Shown: one piece after another, positions 7,326-14,621 of the stretch
Layout: each line of letters begins with the position of its first letter
Position numbering within the stretch: position 1 is the stretch's first letter
Virus record (IMG/VR): IMGVR_UViG_3300007346_000206
Location: 1 to 25,278 of that record
Length of the DNA stretch: 25,278 bases
Direction: 5' to 3' (one strand)
Source: a virus
Program-made: the position numbers and the translations under genes
The notes under the pieces: model-generated
Database searches by the model: none
Told to the model about the DNA's origin: nothing
Seen by the model: the letters and a program-made list of their open reading frames with translations, nothing else

Positions 7326-8629
7326 TGCCAGTTGCATCCTCCCCCAGTGACTATACCTCGATTAACCCAAACTATGCTACAGGGCAAGGATTCTATACAG
7401 ATATTGGAGCAGTATCGGATTTACTACAGGTGACTCCATTTACTTCCGGTACTAATCCATCTGCCGCACAAGTCGGCTCAATCATTAAGAGAATAGAAGG
7501 AATGGTTGATGAGAAAATTAACCGTTCTTATCGACCTATCATTTGGAAGAATGAGTTCAAGGATTTTGAATTTACTCGCCATCCAATAATGTCTTATTAT
7601 GGAGGCTATGTAGGATTTATACAACTGCAACAGATGAAGATTAGAAAGATTGTAAGTCTAAGAGTTTGGGAAGGAAACGCCTATCGAGAATTGGCTTCTG
7701 CTCAAGCCTCGATTACTCTCCTAGAAAACTTTAGAGATATTCATTCTCTTATTTTCCAACTACCTAATAGTGGGGTTTCTTTTGAACTGTTAGCAGAAAA
7801 CGATGTTTCCGCTTTAGCAAACGATGAGTTTTGTACTACCTTCGGAATAAAGACTACCAATAATGAAATTGTTGATTTGATTAACGAAAAGTTTCCATCG
7901 AACACCTCCCAATTTACAGGAGCAACTGCTTCAAAGGAACTATCATCTAGTAATCTCAATGTTTCCGATTTTTTCTTCTCGCAGAAAGACGACCAAGACG
8001 GTACTAAAGTCTTAATTTCATCTTTATTATCCGGTGATGATGGAGCAGGTTGCACACTAAAGGCTACTATTCAACAGTCCTGTACTACTAGTAATACTAG
8101 CACTAGTTTAACTGTAGCCGATTCTAGTAAATTAGCAGTAGATATGGAAGTCACAGGAACTAATATTCCTTCTTCTACTACTATTTCTTCTATTGATACT
8201 TCAACTACTGTCACTCTTTCTAAAGCCGCTACGGGTTCTGCATCAAGCACACTAACCTTTACCACTACCAATGAAATCCCCACAGTTTGTTCTCTTGTAG
8301 CCTTTACTGACAAAGAAGACATGAAGCGTTTGGGCGACTTTTGGATGATGAGCGATGATGGAAGAATCTTCTTTTTGAAGAAGTATCCTTATCATAATAA
8401 GAACTCAATCATTGTTTCTTATGTTGCTGGTGATGGAAGAGTACCTTCTACAGTTCACGAAGCCACTACCAAATTAGTAGCGGCAGAAATTCTACGACAT
8501 GACGACCAAACAATAATGATTGCTGAAACCGGAGCAAACATATCAGCGAAGGAAAAGTACGATTTACTTCGTGCAGAAGGCTTGGCTCTTATTGATGGTA
8601 AGAAAGACTTAGTGTATATGTTGGATTGA
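7325..8629 (+). CDS. Head-tail connector/adaptor with inserted beta domain
   Basis: A 434-residue protein starting at ATG 7325, overlapping the upstream TAA by one base. The N-terminal part (about 20-90) contains QVGSIIKRIEGMVDEKINR, the helix pattern of gp6-like head-tail adaptor proteins that dock below the portal. The C-terminal part (about 345-434), with HEATTKLVAAEILR and a helix-rich end, also fits this fold. Between them, about residues 247-312, is a Ser/Thr-rich beta domain of the type M-E-V-T-G-T-x-I-P plus TTISSIDTSTTVTLS. This looks like an insertion and recurs in the gene at 9330. At 434 residues the protein is longer than usual adaptors, consistent with insertions. The connector call comes from the N-terminal pattern and location between head and tail genes. 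Confidence 0.5.
   Translation: MPVASSPSDYTSINPNYATGQGFYTDIGAVSDLLQVTPFTSGTNPSAAQVGSIIKRIEGMVDEKINRSYRPIIWKNEFKDFEFTRHPIMSYYGGYVGFIQLQQMKIRKIVSLRVWEGNAYRELASAQASITLLENFRDIHSLIFQLPNSGVSFELLAENDVSALANDEFCTTFGIKTTNNEIVDLINEKFPSNTSQFTGATASKELSSSNLNVSDFFFSQKDDQDGTKVLISSLLSGDDGAGCTLKATIQQSCTTSNTSTSLTVADSSKLAVDMEVTGTNIPSSTTISSIDTSTTVTLSKAATGSASSTLTFTTTNEIPTVCSLVAFTDKEDMKRLGDFWMMSDDGRIFFLKKYPYHNKNSIIVSYVAGDGRVPSTVHEATTKLVAAEILRHDDQTIMIAETGANISAKEKYDLLRAEGLALIDGKKDLVYMLD
8080..8265 (+). repeat. Inserted beta-domain segment, copy 1
   Basis: Encodes the Ser/Thr-rich beta domain (MEVTGT-x-IP, TTISSIDTSTTVTLS) within the connector gene. It matches the second copy at about 9643-9830 in protein pattern and partly in DNA: both carry GCAGTAG, then ATGGA, GTCACAGG and ATTCC in register (from 8135 here and 9699 there). 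Domain limits are approximate. Confidence 0.55.
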
Positions 8630-8634
8630 TTGGT

Positions 8635-9144
8635 ATGTGGAAAAACATATTAAAAAATAACAGTGGTGGTAAAACTCACATTCCTTATCACACTAAAGTA
8701 GAATTTATGAATGGTTTGTATCGGGAACTTTATGATACAATAGAAAGAAAGGAAGGACTTGAGGGTTTTGAGTTCAACAATGGAATGATTTATTTTCCTA
8801 ATTACATATTGAGTTTTAACCCAAATGTTGGTCGTCATAATGACGACTTTATACCAAAACCATTTGAAGAAATACAAATAATATTAGATGTAGATTGGTA
8901 TGATTTGTGGTATAGAGGGTTTGAAGACGAAATAAATGAAATTGCTGATGGTTTTGGCGAAGAATACAGATTAAAAGCAGAAGACCAAGGCGTTCATCCT
9001 GTTTATGAATACAATGCAGGTTCTCACAATAATGAAGCCGGTGGTACAATTAGTGTGTTTTCAAAAACCTCTAATTCATTCATTGAGTCTTTAATTAAAA
9101 ACATTCATAAAAAAATAGAAAGTAAATTTGACGGAAGGGATTGA
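8635..9144 (+). CDS. Probable neck or head-closure protein
   Basis: A 169-residue protein. I chose ATG 8635 over the in-frame TTG at 8626 because it gives the N-terminus MWKNILK, nearly identical to MWKDILK of the HExxH gene at 3854, where no earlier start is used. Neither start has a good ribosome site, so translation probably depends on coupling to the connector gene that ends at 8629. The sequence is aromatic and acidic (DVDWYDLWYRGFEDEINEIADGFG) with a helical C-terminus. Its place directly after the adaptor gene and before a tail terminator-like gene is where head-closure or tail-completion proteins are encoded. No family is recognised from sequence alone. Confidence 0.4.
   Translation: MWKNILKNNSGGKTHIPYHTKVEFMNGLYRELYDTIERKEGLEGFEFNNGMIYFPNYILSFNPNVGRHNDDFIPKPFEEIQIILDVDWYDLWYRGFEDEINEIADGFGEEYRLKAEDQGVHPVYEYNAGSHNNEAGGTISVFSKTSNSFIESLIKNIHKKIESKFDGRD
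8831..8847. repeat. 17-bp near-perfect palindrome
   Basis: GTCGTCAT, one spacer base, then ATGACGAC: eight-base arms in perfect inverted order within the coding region of the gene at 8635. It could be a protein-binding or hairpin site, or chance. Confidence 0.4.
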
Positions 9145-9145
9145 T

Positions 9146-9337
9146 ATGTTGAAGATTACTGAAACTCTAAACTCTTTGATAGATAAACACAAAGAGCGTC
9201 AATTAGAAATGGAAAGAGTTTCTACTATTCTAGGAATTGACATTTCTTTCTCGGATGAAGAATTGGCTAGGTTCATTGAAGAAGATTTAGAAAAGGCAAT
9301 CTCTCAATCAATAATGGAGGAAATGGTCTATGGATGA
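9146..9337 (+). CDS. Small helical acidic protein in the neck region
   Basis: A 63-residue protein. ATG 9146 is preferred to an upstream in-frame TTG at 9128, because GGAAGGGA lies eight bases before the ATG and because the TTG would overlap the previous gene. The sequence is almost entirely helical (SLIDKHKERQLEMERVSTIL, then DEELARFIEEDLEKAISQSI). No known motif is seen. It overlaps the start of the next gene by eight bases. It may be a small neck subunit or an assembly factor; the function is not determinable from the sequence. Confidence 0.4.
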   Translation: MLKITETLNSLIDKHKERQLEMERVSTILGIDISFSDEELARFIEEDLEKAISQSIMEEMVYG

Positions 9338-10049
9338 AGTCACTCTAATTCTAGATTTATTGGATAACAATTGGTCTTCTTCTGCCACTACCCTAAACCA
9401 AGCCGGTACTATTCCAGTAGCATTGCCTAAGCCAAACCTAGTCGATGTTAGAACTTTAGAGAAGGGGCAGGGTGCTAGGTATGACCTTTCTAGCAAAGAT
9501 GTAATTGTAGTTTTTGAGGATGGCAACACCATAGAATATCCTACGGTTCTTTATGATGTTCGCAACGAATCCTATACCTTCACACTACACCTTCGTTGTA
9601 TTCACGATGAGAGAGCCGTTGGTACTTCGCTCACAGGTTCGGGAGGAGCATACACAACAGGCAGTACCAACATGACCCTTACTTCAACTTCGGGTATCGC
9701 AGTAGGCATGGAGGTCACAGGTACAGGAATTCCAGATGGTACAACAGTATCTAGTATCACGAATAGCACTACTCTTGTTCTATCGGCTACACCAACTAAG
9801 GCAAGAACTGGACAGTCTATTAAGTTCAATTCAAGAGATTCTAATTACGGAAGAGATAGGTTAAGGTCTTTATACTTGATACTTCGTCATGCACTTGAGA
9901 GCAAACGACGGGGTTATACTGCAAGCGATGGTTCACACTTTAGTTTATTAGAAGTTGGAAATCGAAGCGAAGCAAATGACAGAAAGAAACGACTCTTTGG
10001 ATATAAAGTGACATTAACGGCAAAGAGATACGCACAGACAATCCCCTAG
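9330..10049 (+). CDS. Tail terminator-like / tail completion protein with beta insert
   Basis: A 239-residue protein starting at ATG 9330, eight bases inside the previous gene, with GGAGGA about ten bases upstream. Residues 1-100 and about 168-239 together look like a compact alpha/beta protein: strands SYTFTLHLRCIHDERA, helix RLRSLYLILRHALESKRRG, final strand LFGYKVTLTAKRYAQTIP. This order resembles tail terminator/tail completion proteins encoded just before the tail tube. Residues about 104-167 are an inserted Ser/Thr-rich beta domain (VGMEVTGTGIPDGTTVSSITNSTT) shared with the gene at 7325. The terminator role comes mainly from gene order and the C-terminal pattern. Confidence 0.5.
   Translation: MDEVTLILDLLDNNWSSSATTLNQAGTIPVALPKPNLVDVRTLEKGQGARYDLSSKDVIVVFEDGNTIEYPTVLYDVRNESYTFTLHLRCIHDERAVGTSLTGSGGAYTTGSTNMTLTSTSGIAVGMEVTGTGIPDGTTVSSITNSTTLVLSATPTKARTGQSIKFNSRDSNYGRDRLRSLYLILRHALESKRRGYTASDGSHFSLLEVGNRSEANDRKKRLFGYKVTLTAKRYAQTIP
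9643..9830 (+). repeat. Inserted beta-domain segment, copy 2
   Basis: Second copy of the beta domain found at about 8080-8265, within the tail terminator-like gene. The encoded core is VGMEVTGTGIPDGTTVSSI followed by a Thr-rich strand. Similar domains are widespread in structural proteins of marine tailed phages, where they are thought to be displayed on the virion surface. Limits are approximate. Confidence 0.55.
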
Positions 10050-10076
10050 TAAGTTTGTAAAAGGGAGAGGGATTTT

Positions 10077-11672
10077 ATGACGAACAATAATATATTTTTA
10101 GGAAGCGGTGCATCGGTGACATTTGTTCCCGAAGTTGATTTATACATTGAATCTAACAGTAATACAATTGATAATAGCGTGACGGGATATAGCACTGTCA
10201 CTATTGATACTAATTTTACTGGAAACTTTTCCTTAGTCATTGACTTGTATGTTGGTTGTATCATCGAATACTACGACAATGCGGCCCTAACTTCTCGGCA
10301 TAGAATCACTTCCAATACAGCCACCACTATTACCTTCGCAACACAAATTCAAGGAACCATTGATGCTACCAACGATTTCTTTAGAATCAAGAGATATGGC
10401 GCACCTTGTCCAGCCCCTAAATCTTCCAGTGGTTCTGCGGCTAGACTAAATGCTGATAATTGGCTTGGCATTATTGATTCTCTTACCTTCCCCGATAATG
10501 AAATAGAAACTAAGCAGACTAATTTAATGGTTGGTGGTTCTAGAAACTACACCTATCAATACAAAGGAATTGAAACTGCTGGTTCTGCTGATATAGGAGT
10601 TATGGCTAATCACGGCGCATGGTTGTACTATTTCTTTGGAAAGATTACAGATATTCACGAAGGTTTGGATGCTAGTGGAAGCACCGTCACCTATGCGGCA
10701 GATGCGGCAGGTTCTCCCGCTCACTACATAGCAACAACTACCAATACTCACATTATTGAAGTGACTCCCGAACATACTGGACCTTTCTATTATCGAACCT
10801 TAACCGAAGGAGGAACTACCAAAATTATCGTCCCTCCTGTTGTTAGAGGACATGACTCGGAAAGTGACATGAAGAGAATTACTGCACCTGCTGAACATAC
10901 AGATGGTTCAATCATTAACGCAATTACTTACACCTTTGGAGAACAAGATGGAGAAGATTTACCCTCCTTCGCCTTAGAACAGTCCTTCTCCAAACTGCCT
11001 TCTACGAACACATATAGAACCAATAACGCTAACGCAGATGAAGATTTGAACTTCGTTAGAATTGCTAGAGGAAACCGAGTCAATACTCTAACTCTTACTG
11101 CTAATGAAAACGAAGAACTCAAGATGAGTATGAATTTAATGTGTAGAAATGTTCATTCTCTAGCCAAAACTGAATTGTATGAGGCAAGAAGAGGAGTGAC
11201 AGATGAAACACAATTCATCAATTATTCTTCTACTGATTCTTTCCGAGAACCATTCTTTTTCTCGGATGGTACAATCAATATGTTTGGACAAGAACTATTG
11301 AAGATTACTAACTTTACTTTAACAATGAATAACACGCTCACAGATAAGAGATTTATTGGCGTTGGAAGTCGTAAAGTAAAGGATGCTATTCCAGCACAAA
11401 GAACTTACGAAATGACCTTTAGTGCTATGGTCACTGACGATAAACTCTACAATGAATTACTAAATACTAGCGAAACAACAGGAAGCAACATTACCCTAAG
11501 TTTCACTAAAGGAAACGGCGAGGCAATTAACTTGGCGTTTGACAATTATTTCCTAACGACTAACTCTTGGCCTATGCCGGAAGACAAAGGGCCTGTGGTC
11601 GTAGAAGGTACAATTATGGCTAGAAGCATAGGAACTTGTACTGCTAAAACTCACTGGATTCTACAGGGGTGA
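10077..11672 (+). CDS. Major tail tube protein
   Basis: Forms the tube through which DNA is delivered. It has 531 residues and starts at ATG 10077 with GGGAGAGGG about six bases upstream. Two regions carry tube-protein patterns. Residues about 135-200 (LTFPDNEIETKQTN, GGSRNYTYQYKGIETAGSADI, then NHGAWLYYFFG) fit the first sheet and helix. Residues about 395-520 (KITNFTLTMNNTLTDKR, PAQRTYEMTFSAMVTDD, then LYNELL, ITLSFTKGNGEAINLAFDNYF and a final VVVEGTIMARS) fit the second sheet. The N-terminal 120 residues look like an extra surface beta domain. It is longer than simple tube proteins. Its place before the chaperone pair and the tape measure gene supports the call. A sheath protein is the main alternative by length, but the motifs fit a tube better. 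Confidence 0.65.
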   Translation: MTNNNIFLGSGASVTFVPEVDLYIESNSNTIDNSVTGYSTVTIDTNFTGNFSLVIDLYVGCIIEYYDNAALTSRHRITSNTATTITFATQIQGTIDATNDFFRIKRYGAPCPAPKSSSGSAARLNADNWLGIIDSLTFPDNEIETKQTNLMVGGSRNYTYQYKGIETAGSADIGVMANHGAWLYYFFGKITDIHEGLDASGSTVTYAADAAGSPAHYIATTTNTHIIEVTPEHTGPFYYRTLTEGGTTKIIVPPVVRGHDSESDMKRITAPAEHTDGSIINAITYTFGEQDGEDLPSFALEQSFSKLPSTNTYRTNNANADEDLNFVRIARGNRVNTLTLTANENEELKMSMNLMCRNVHSLAKTELYEARRGVTDETQFINYSSTDSFREPFFFSDGTINMFGQELLKITNFTLTMNNTLTDKRFIGVGSRKVKDAIPAQRTYEMTFSAMVTDDKLYNELLNTSETTGSNITLSFTKGNGEAINLAFDNYFLTTNSWPMPEDKGPVVVEGTIMARSIGTCTAKTHWILQG

Positions 11673-11676
11673 TTTT

Positions 11677-11790
11677 TTGGTTGATATATTAACCAAAGAA
11701 GAAAAACTTGCTAAGATGCAAGCCCTACACTTGCTTAAGAATGCACCGAAAAAAAGAGGTCGCCCTAAGAAAGTAGTAGAAGAAGAGTAA
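11677..11790 (+). CDS. 37-residue AT-hook micro-protein
   Basis: A small ORF starting at TTG 11677, five bases after the tail tube stop and just downstream of GGGGTGA, ending at TAA 11790. The product is Lys/Glu-rich: a short helix (TKEEKLAKMQALHLLKN) followed by PKKRGRPKKV, a textbook AT-hook core (RGRP flanked by Lys, residues 25-32), and an acidic end EEE. AT-hooks insert in the minor groove of AT-rich DNA. The length, good ribosome site and fit between two genes argue for a real gene, though a protein this short cannot be proven by sequence. A role in regulating the late operon, condensing the genome, or a structural basic tail is possible. Confidence 0.5.
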   Translation: MVDILTKEEKLAKMQALHLLKNAPKKRGRPKKVVEEE

Positions 11791-11842
11791 TATTCCACCA
11801 ACACCGTTTGTTTGTTTGTTGGTTTTGAAGGTGGAGAAAACT
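11791..11842 (+). other. Longest tail-module gap with T/G-rich tract
   Basis: A 52-base gap before the chaperone gene, among the longest intergenic gaps in the window. It holds a weak inverted repeat (ACCAAC 11797-11802 and GTTGGT 11818-11823) around a run of three GTTT units, then a GAAGGTGGAG ribosome site. A T-rich stretch could be an archaeal-type termination or pausing site, but I see no clear TATA box or terminator. Confidence 0.25.
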
Positions 11843-12205
11843 ATGGAAAATACCGTAAAAGATAAGAGTGTGCTATTTGCACTACAAGAAGAGAAGTGTC
11901 ACGAATTAAGAGTGTCACCGGAAAGCGACGAATACCTTAAGGTTTGGATTAGAGAACCTACATGGCTAGAAGTAGAACAAGCCATGACTTCTCTAATGAA
12001 CATTGATGCCAAGACGCAAAGTTTTGACATCGACCTAAATGGAATGTACCGCTACCTAGTAGAGAAGTTTGTTGTTCGCACAGAACCAAGTCTATCTACT
12101 CTAGAACTAATTAGACTCACGCCGTATATCGGCTCACAATTGAAAGAAGTGCTACCTAACCCAATGGAAGCACTAGGCGAGGATTCAGCAAAAAACGAAG
12201 AGTGA
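11843..12205 (+). CDS. Tail assembly chaperone (gpG-like)
   Basis: A 120-residue protein that assists tape measure folding and tube assembly around it. I chose ATG 11843, eight bases or so after GGTGGAG, over the TTG in frame at 11816, which lies in the T/G-rich gap. The sequence fits gpG-like chaperones: a beta start (ELRVSPESDEYLKVWIREPTWLEVEQAM), then helices (DLNGMYRYLVEKFVV, then LELIRLTPYIGSQLKEVL) and an acidic end. It lies between tail tube and tape measure as expected. Near its 3' end is a canonical -1 slippery heptamer, A_AAA_AAC at 12190-12196, so a fraction of ribosomes should extend it into the next ORF. Confidence 0.65.
   Translation: MENTVKDKSVLFALQEEKCHELRVSPESDEYLKVWIREPTWLEVEQAMTSLMNIDAKTQSFDIDLNGMYRYLVEKFVVRTEPSLSTLELIRLTPYIGSQLKEVLPNPMEALGEDSAKNEE
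12190..12196 (+). promoter_or_regulatory. Programmed -1 ribosomal frameshift site A_AAA_AAC
   Basis: The heptamer reads A AAA AAC with AAA and AAC in the zero frame of the gene at 11843, the X_XXY_YYZ type. The zero-frame stop TGA follows at 12203-12205. After a -1 slip the next codons are CGA, AGA, GTG, entering the 12202 frame directly with no stop. The predicted fusion is about 188 residues: 118 from the first ORF, two junction arginines and 68 from the second. This matches the conserved G/GT frameshift of tailed phages. Confidence 0.7.
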
Positions 12206-12408
12206 GAGATGCCCTTAACGGTAGGAGTAAAGACCCTGCTATGGCATCTCTCTTAATCACCTATACATTGTCTAGCGCATTATCAATAAGTCCCTTAGAA
12301 GTGATGCAAATGCCAGCAAGTATGGTGATGGACTTTTTGTATATCCACAGGAATGTAGAAGAACTTAAAGCCGAAGCCATGAACAAGGAAATGAATAAGG
12401 CGAAGTGA
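12202..12408 (+). CDS. Frameshifted C-terminal (T) part of the tail assembly chaperone
   Basis: A 68-residue ORF in the -1 frame relative to the chaperone gene. It can start on its own at GTG 12202, which overlaps the upstream stop (GTGA), but its placement after an A_AAA_AAC site indicates that it is mainly the extension made by frameshifting. The product is helical (MASLLITYTLSSALSISPLEVM, then MDFLYIHRNVEELKAEAM). The helix and the composition fit the T domain that binds the tape measure protein, encoded immediately downstream at 12413. It is too short to be a stand-alone enzyme. The gap to the tape measure start is only four bases. Confidence 0.65.
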   Translation: MRDALNGRSKDPAMASLLITYTLSSALSISPLEVMQMPASMVMDFLYIHRNVEELKAEAMNKEMNKAK

Positions 12409-12412
12409 TAAC

Positions 12413-13939
12413 ATGGCTGAATTAAATTTGGAAAAAATCAACAACAACATGTATGGTTTAGTCCAAATTCAAAAAGAAATGCTTACTATTCTAAGAGCAT
12501 CTAGTACTGCTATGAAAGCACAAAGCAAAGCAATGGAAACTTTGGGGGAATCTGCTAAAGAAACCACTAAACAAGTAGGTGAAGTAGAAACAATACTTAC
12601 TAGATTTATTGGTACTGGGGAAAAAGGATTTTTAAGAAGAACCACTGGAGGTGCGGGTTTCTTCCATAAAATGATGTACGGAGTCCCCGGCTATTTCATC
12701 TTTAAAAATCGTATGGACGGATTACTATCCGGAATTGATAAGTTTGTTTTGAAGCCTTTAGCGGGAGGGAATAGAGATGGTTTTATGGCTAAGGTTCTCT
12801 ATGGAGTTGGAGGTTCTTTTAGGAAATCTAAAAGCCAAATAGAGGCTTTGGGTTCTTTAGTCACAAAGGGAATGCCGAAGTTTCAAGGCCCTGCTCCTAG
12901 AGGTGGATTTAGAAACCCCAATACGGGTAGGTTTGAATCTAGGCCAAAATTAAACTTAATGACTTGGATTACTACATCAAAATTAGGAGTATTTATTTCT
13001 AAAAGTATGAGTGAATTGAAAAAACAAGGAAAATGGAATAGATTTAAACAGAAACTTTCCGCCAAAGGAAAGTCCTTTTTTAAATTCATAAAAAGTGGAG
13101 CATTATTTTTTGCTAGTGCTTTATTGGTTATGGCTAAATTAGGTGTAGCAGTTTTAGGAGGTTTAATAGTTCTATTTTTCATAGTCAAGGCTTTGAAGCG
13201 GTTAGGAGTAAGTGCTAGTTTCTTTGAAGAATGGGGAAGGAACATTTTAGAATTCATAAAACAAGGAATTTCAATGGTAGGGGCTGGTGTAGGTAAAATG
13301 GCGGAAGGAATAGGGGAAATATATTCTGCTATATTTGGTGATGGTGATATTAACGATTTACTAGGGGGATTCTTTAAGACCGCAGAAGGACTTTTGGAAG
13401 TCTTTGGAGGACTAATTCTTATTATTTTATCTCCTTTATTGGCTTTAATACAAACTACATTAGAGGCGATTTATGATAAAATGGTACAGAATGCCGAACA
13501 AATATACATGGGCTTTGCTAAATTACTGATGATAATTGGTCTTATAGCGGCTGGAGTTGCCTTCATATTAGTTTCATTTGGGGCAATAGGAGTATTAGTG
13601 GCGGCGGCTCCATACCTAATCGTGGCTGGTATAATAGGAGCAATTGGAATACTAGTAGCGGCAATTAATCCATTCGCTAATGGTGGTGTGACTAAGAGCG
13701 GCCTCTCCTTAGTTGGAGAAAGAGGGCCGGAACTAGTAAGACTACCAAAGGGAAGTCGAGTACATTCTAATCAAGAATCTAGAAGAATGATGAGCAGTGG
13801 AGGAAATAATATCACTGTCAATATCAACGGAAGAGTAGGGTCTTCCGATAGTGAATTAAGAATCATAGCACAGAAGGTTGGTAAAATGATTAACAAGGAA
13901 ATCAACAGAACGACTTCCTCTAGAAGTTTGGGAGCATGA
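12413..13939 (+). CDS. Tail tape measure protein
   Basis: Sets tail length and occupies the tube lumen before DNA ejection. It has 508 residues. The N-terminal 70 are helical. A central part holds long hydrophobic stretches (about 224-262, 327-355 and 370-420) typical of tape measure proteins that enter the host membrane at infection. The C-terminus is diagnostic: NPFANGGVTKSG, SLVGERGPELVRLPKGSRVHSN, then ITVNINGRVGSSDSELRIIAQKVGKMINKEINR. It starts at ATG 12413, four bases after the chaperone T part. At 508 residues it is short; at roughly 1.5 angstrom per residue the tail would be about 76 nm if the rule holds here. That length is an estimate. Confidence 0.8.
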   Translation: MAELNLEKINNNMYGLVQIQKEMLTILRASSTAMKAQSKAMETLGESAKETTKQVGEVETILTRFIGTGEKGFLRRTTGGAGFFHKMMYGVPGYFIFKNRMDGLLSGIDKFVLKPLAGGNRDGFMAKVLYGVGGSFRKSKSQIEALGSLVTKGMPKFQGPAPRGGFRNPNTGRFESRPKLNLMTWITTSKLGVFISKSMSELKKQGKWNRFKQKLSAKGKSFFKFIKSGALFFASALLVMAKLGVAVLGGLIVLFFIVKALKRLGVSASFFEEWGRNILEFIKQGISMVGAGVGKMAEGIGEIYSAIFGDGDINDLLGGFFKTAEGLLEVFGGLILIILSPLLALIQTTLEAIYDKMVQNAEQIYMGFAKLLMIIGLIAAGVAFILVSFGAIGVLVAAAPYLIVAGIIGAIGILVAAINPFANGGVTKSGLSLVGERGPELVRLPKGSRVHSNQESRRMMSSGGNNITVNINGRVGSSDSELRIIAQKVGKMINKEINRTTSSRSLGA

Positions 13940-13943
13940 TAAT

Positions 13944-14612
13944 ATGAGCGCACTAGACCATGTAGTATTCTTGAAATTTGGGGCCTATTCGACTGCTGAC
14001 TTATCTATCAATACCATTCCATTGAAAGTCACTAGTATGAGCATCAGCACTAACAAGACCATTCCTTCCGTTGAAGTACCTCTATCGGGGGCATTATCCG
14101 GAGAATCAATAACAGCCGCACTAGACTTAGGTATGGCTTCTAAGAGTGTAAGCCTACAAGGTTTCATTACAGAACAGGCTATCAATAAAAAGTGGAGTGA
14201 AAGTGACGCACCCACAGGAGCAAAAACATACACACCTATTGAGATAGCACAGATGATTCATTCCAGCGTAGACTCAACAGGAATACAAACATATCAGTCG
14301 ATTAACGAATTAGTTTTTCTTTATGATTCTAAGGTAGGTAATGATGGAAACTCTAGAACTGCTGTTTCTATTCCATTTACTTATGCTTCTAGAGGCGATG
14401 AAGGGAAATTGGATAACTATGGTACTAGAGATGATTTGAAAAGTGACTTTCCAACTTCAAGTACTTCCGAAGGAATGAAAGGATTCATTAGAAGTTTTGA
14501 AACCACAATAGACTCGGAAACTATTGATGTGAGTTTTAATTTGCAGTTTGAAATCGCAGAAGTGTTCCCAAGTGGAAAGGTTGCTACCAAGTTAGCCGAC
14601 GCTCTTTCTTGA
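13944..14612 (+). CDS. Distal tail / baseplate component
   Basis: A 222-residue protein starting at ATG 13944, four bases after the tape measure stop and without a clear ribosome site, suggesting coupling. It is beta-rich with an N-terminal block (HVVFLKFGAYSTADLSINTIPLKVTSMSISTNK) followed by SVSLQGFITEQ, and ends with strands FIRSFETTIDSETIDVSFNLQFEIAEVF. The gene lies where distal tail proteins, which join the tube to the baseplate hub, are encoded. The pattern of two short sheets with an intervening helix is compatible with that, but no diagnostic motif is visible. Confidence 0.5.
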   Translation: MSALDHVVFLKFGAYSTADLSINTIPLKVTSMSISTNKTIPSVEVPLSGALSGESITAALDLGMASKSVSLQGFITEQAINKKWSESDAPTGAKTYTPIEIAQMIHSSVDSTGIQTYQSINELVFLYDSKVGNDGNSRTAVSIPFTYASRGDEGKLDNYGTRDDLKSDFPTSSTSEGMKGFIRSFETTIDSETIDVSFNLQFEIAEVFPSGKVATKLADALS

Positions 14613-14621
14613 GGTGAAATT

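Noticed and set aside
10077-11672. Contractile tail sheath
   Set aside because: The length would fit, but the C-terminal sequence matches tube-type strands and no separate tube gene is present nearby.
11797-11823. Possible hairpin terminator around the GTTT run
   Set aside because: Only six base pairs with a 15-base loop, no downstream T-run of the intrinsic type, and genes continue directly after it.
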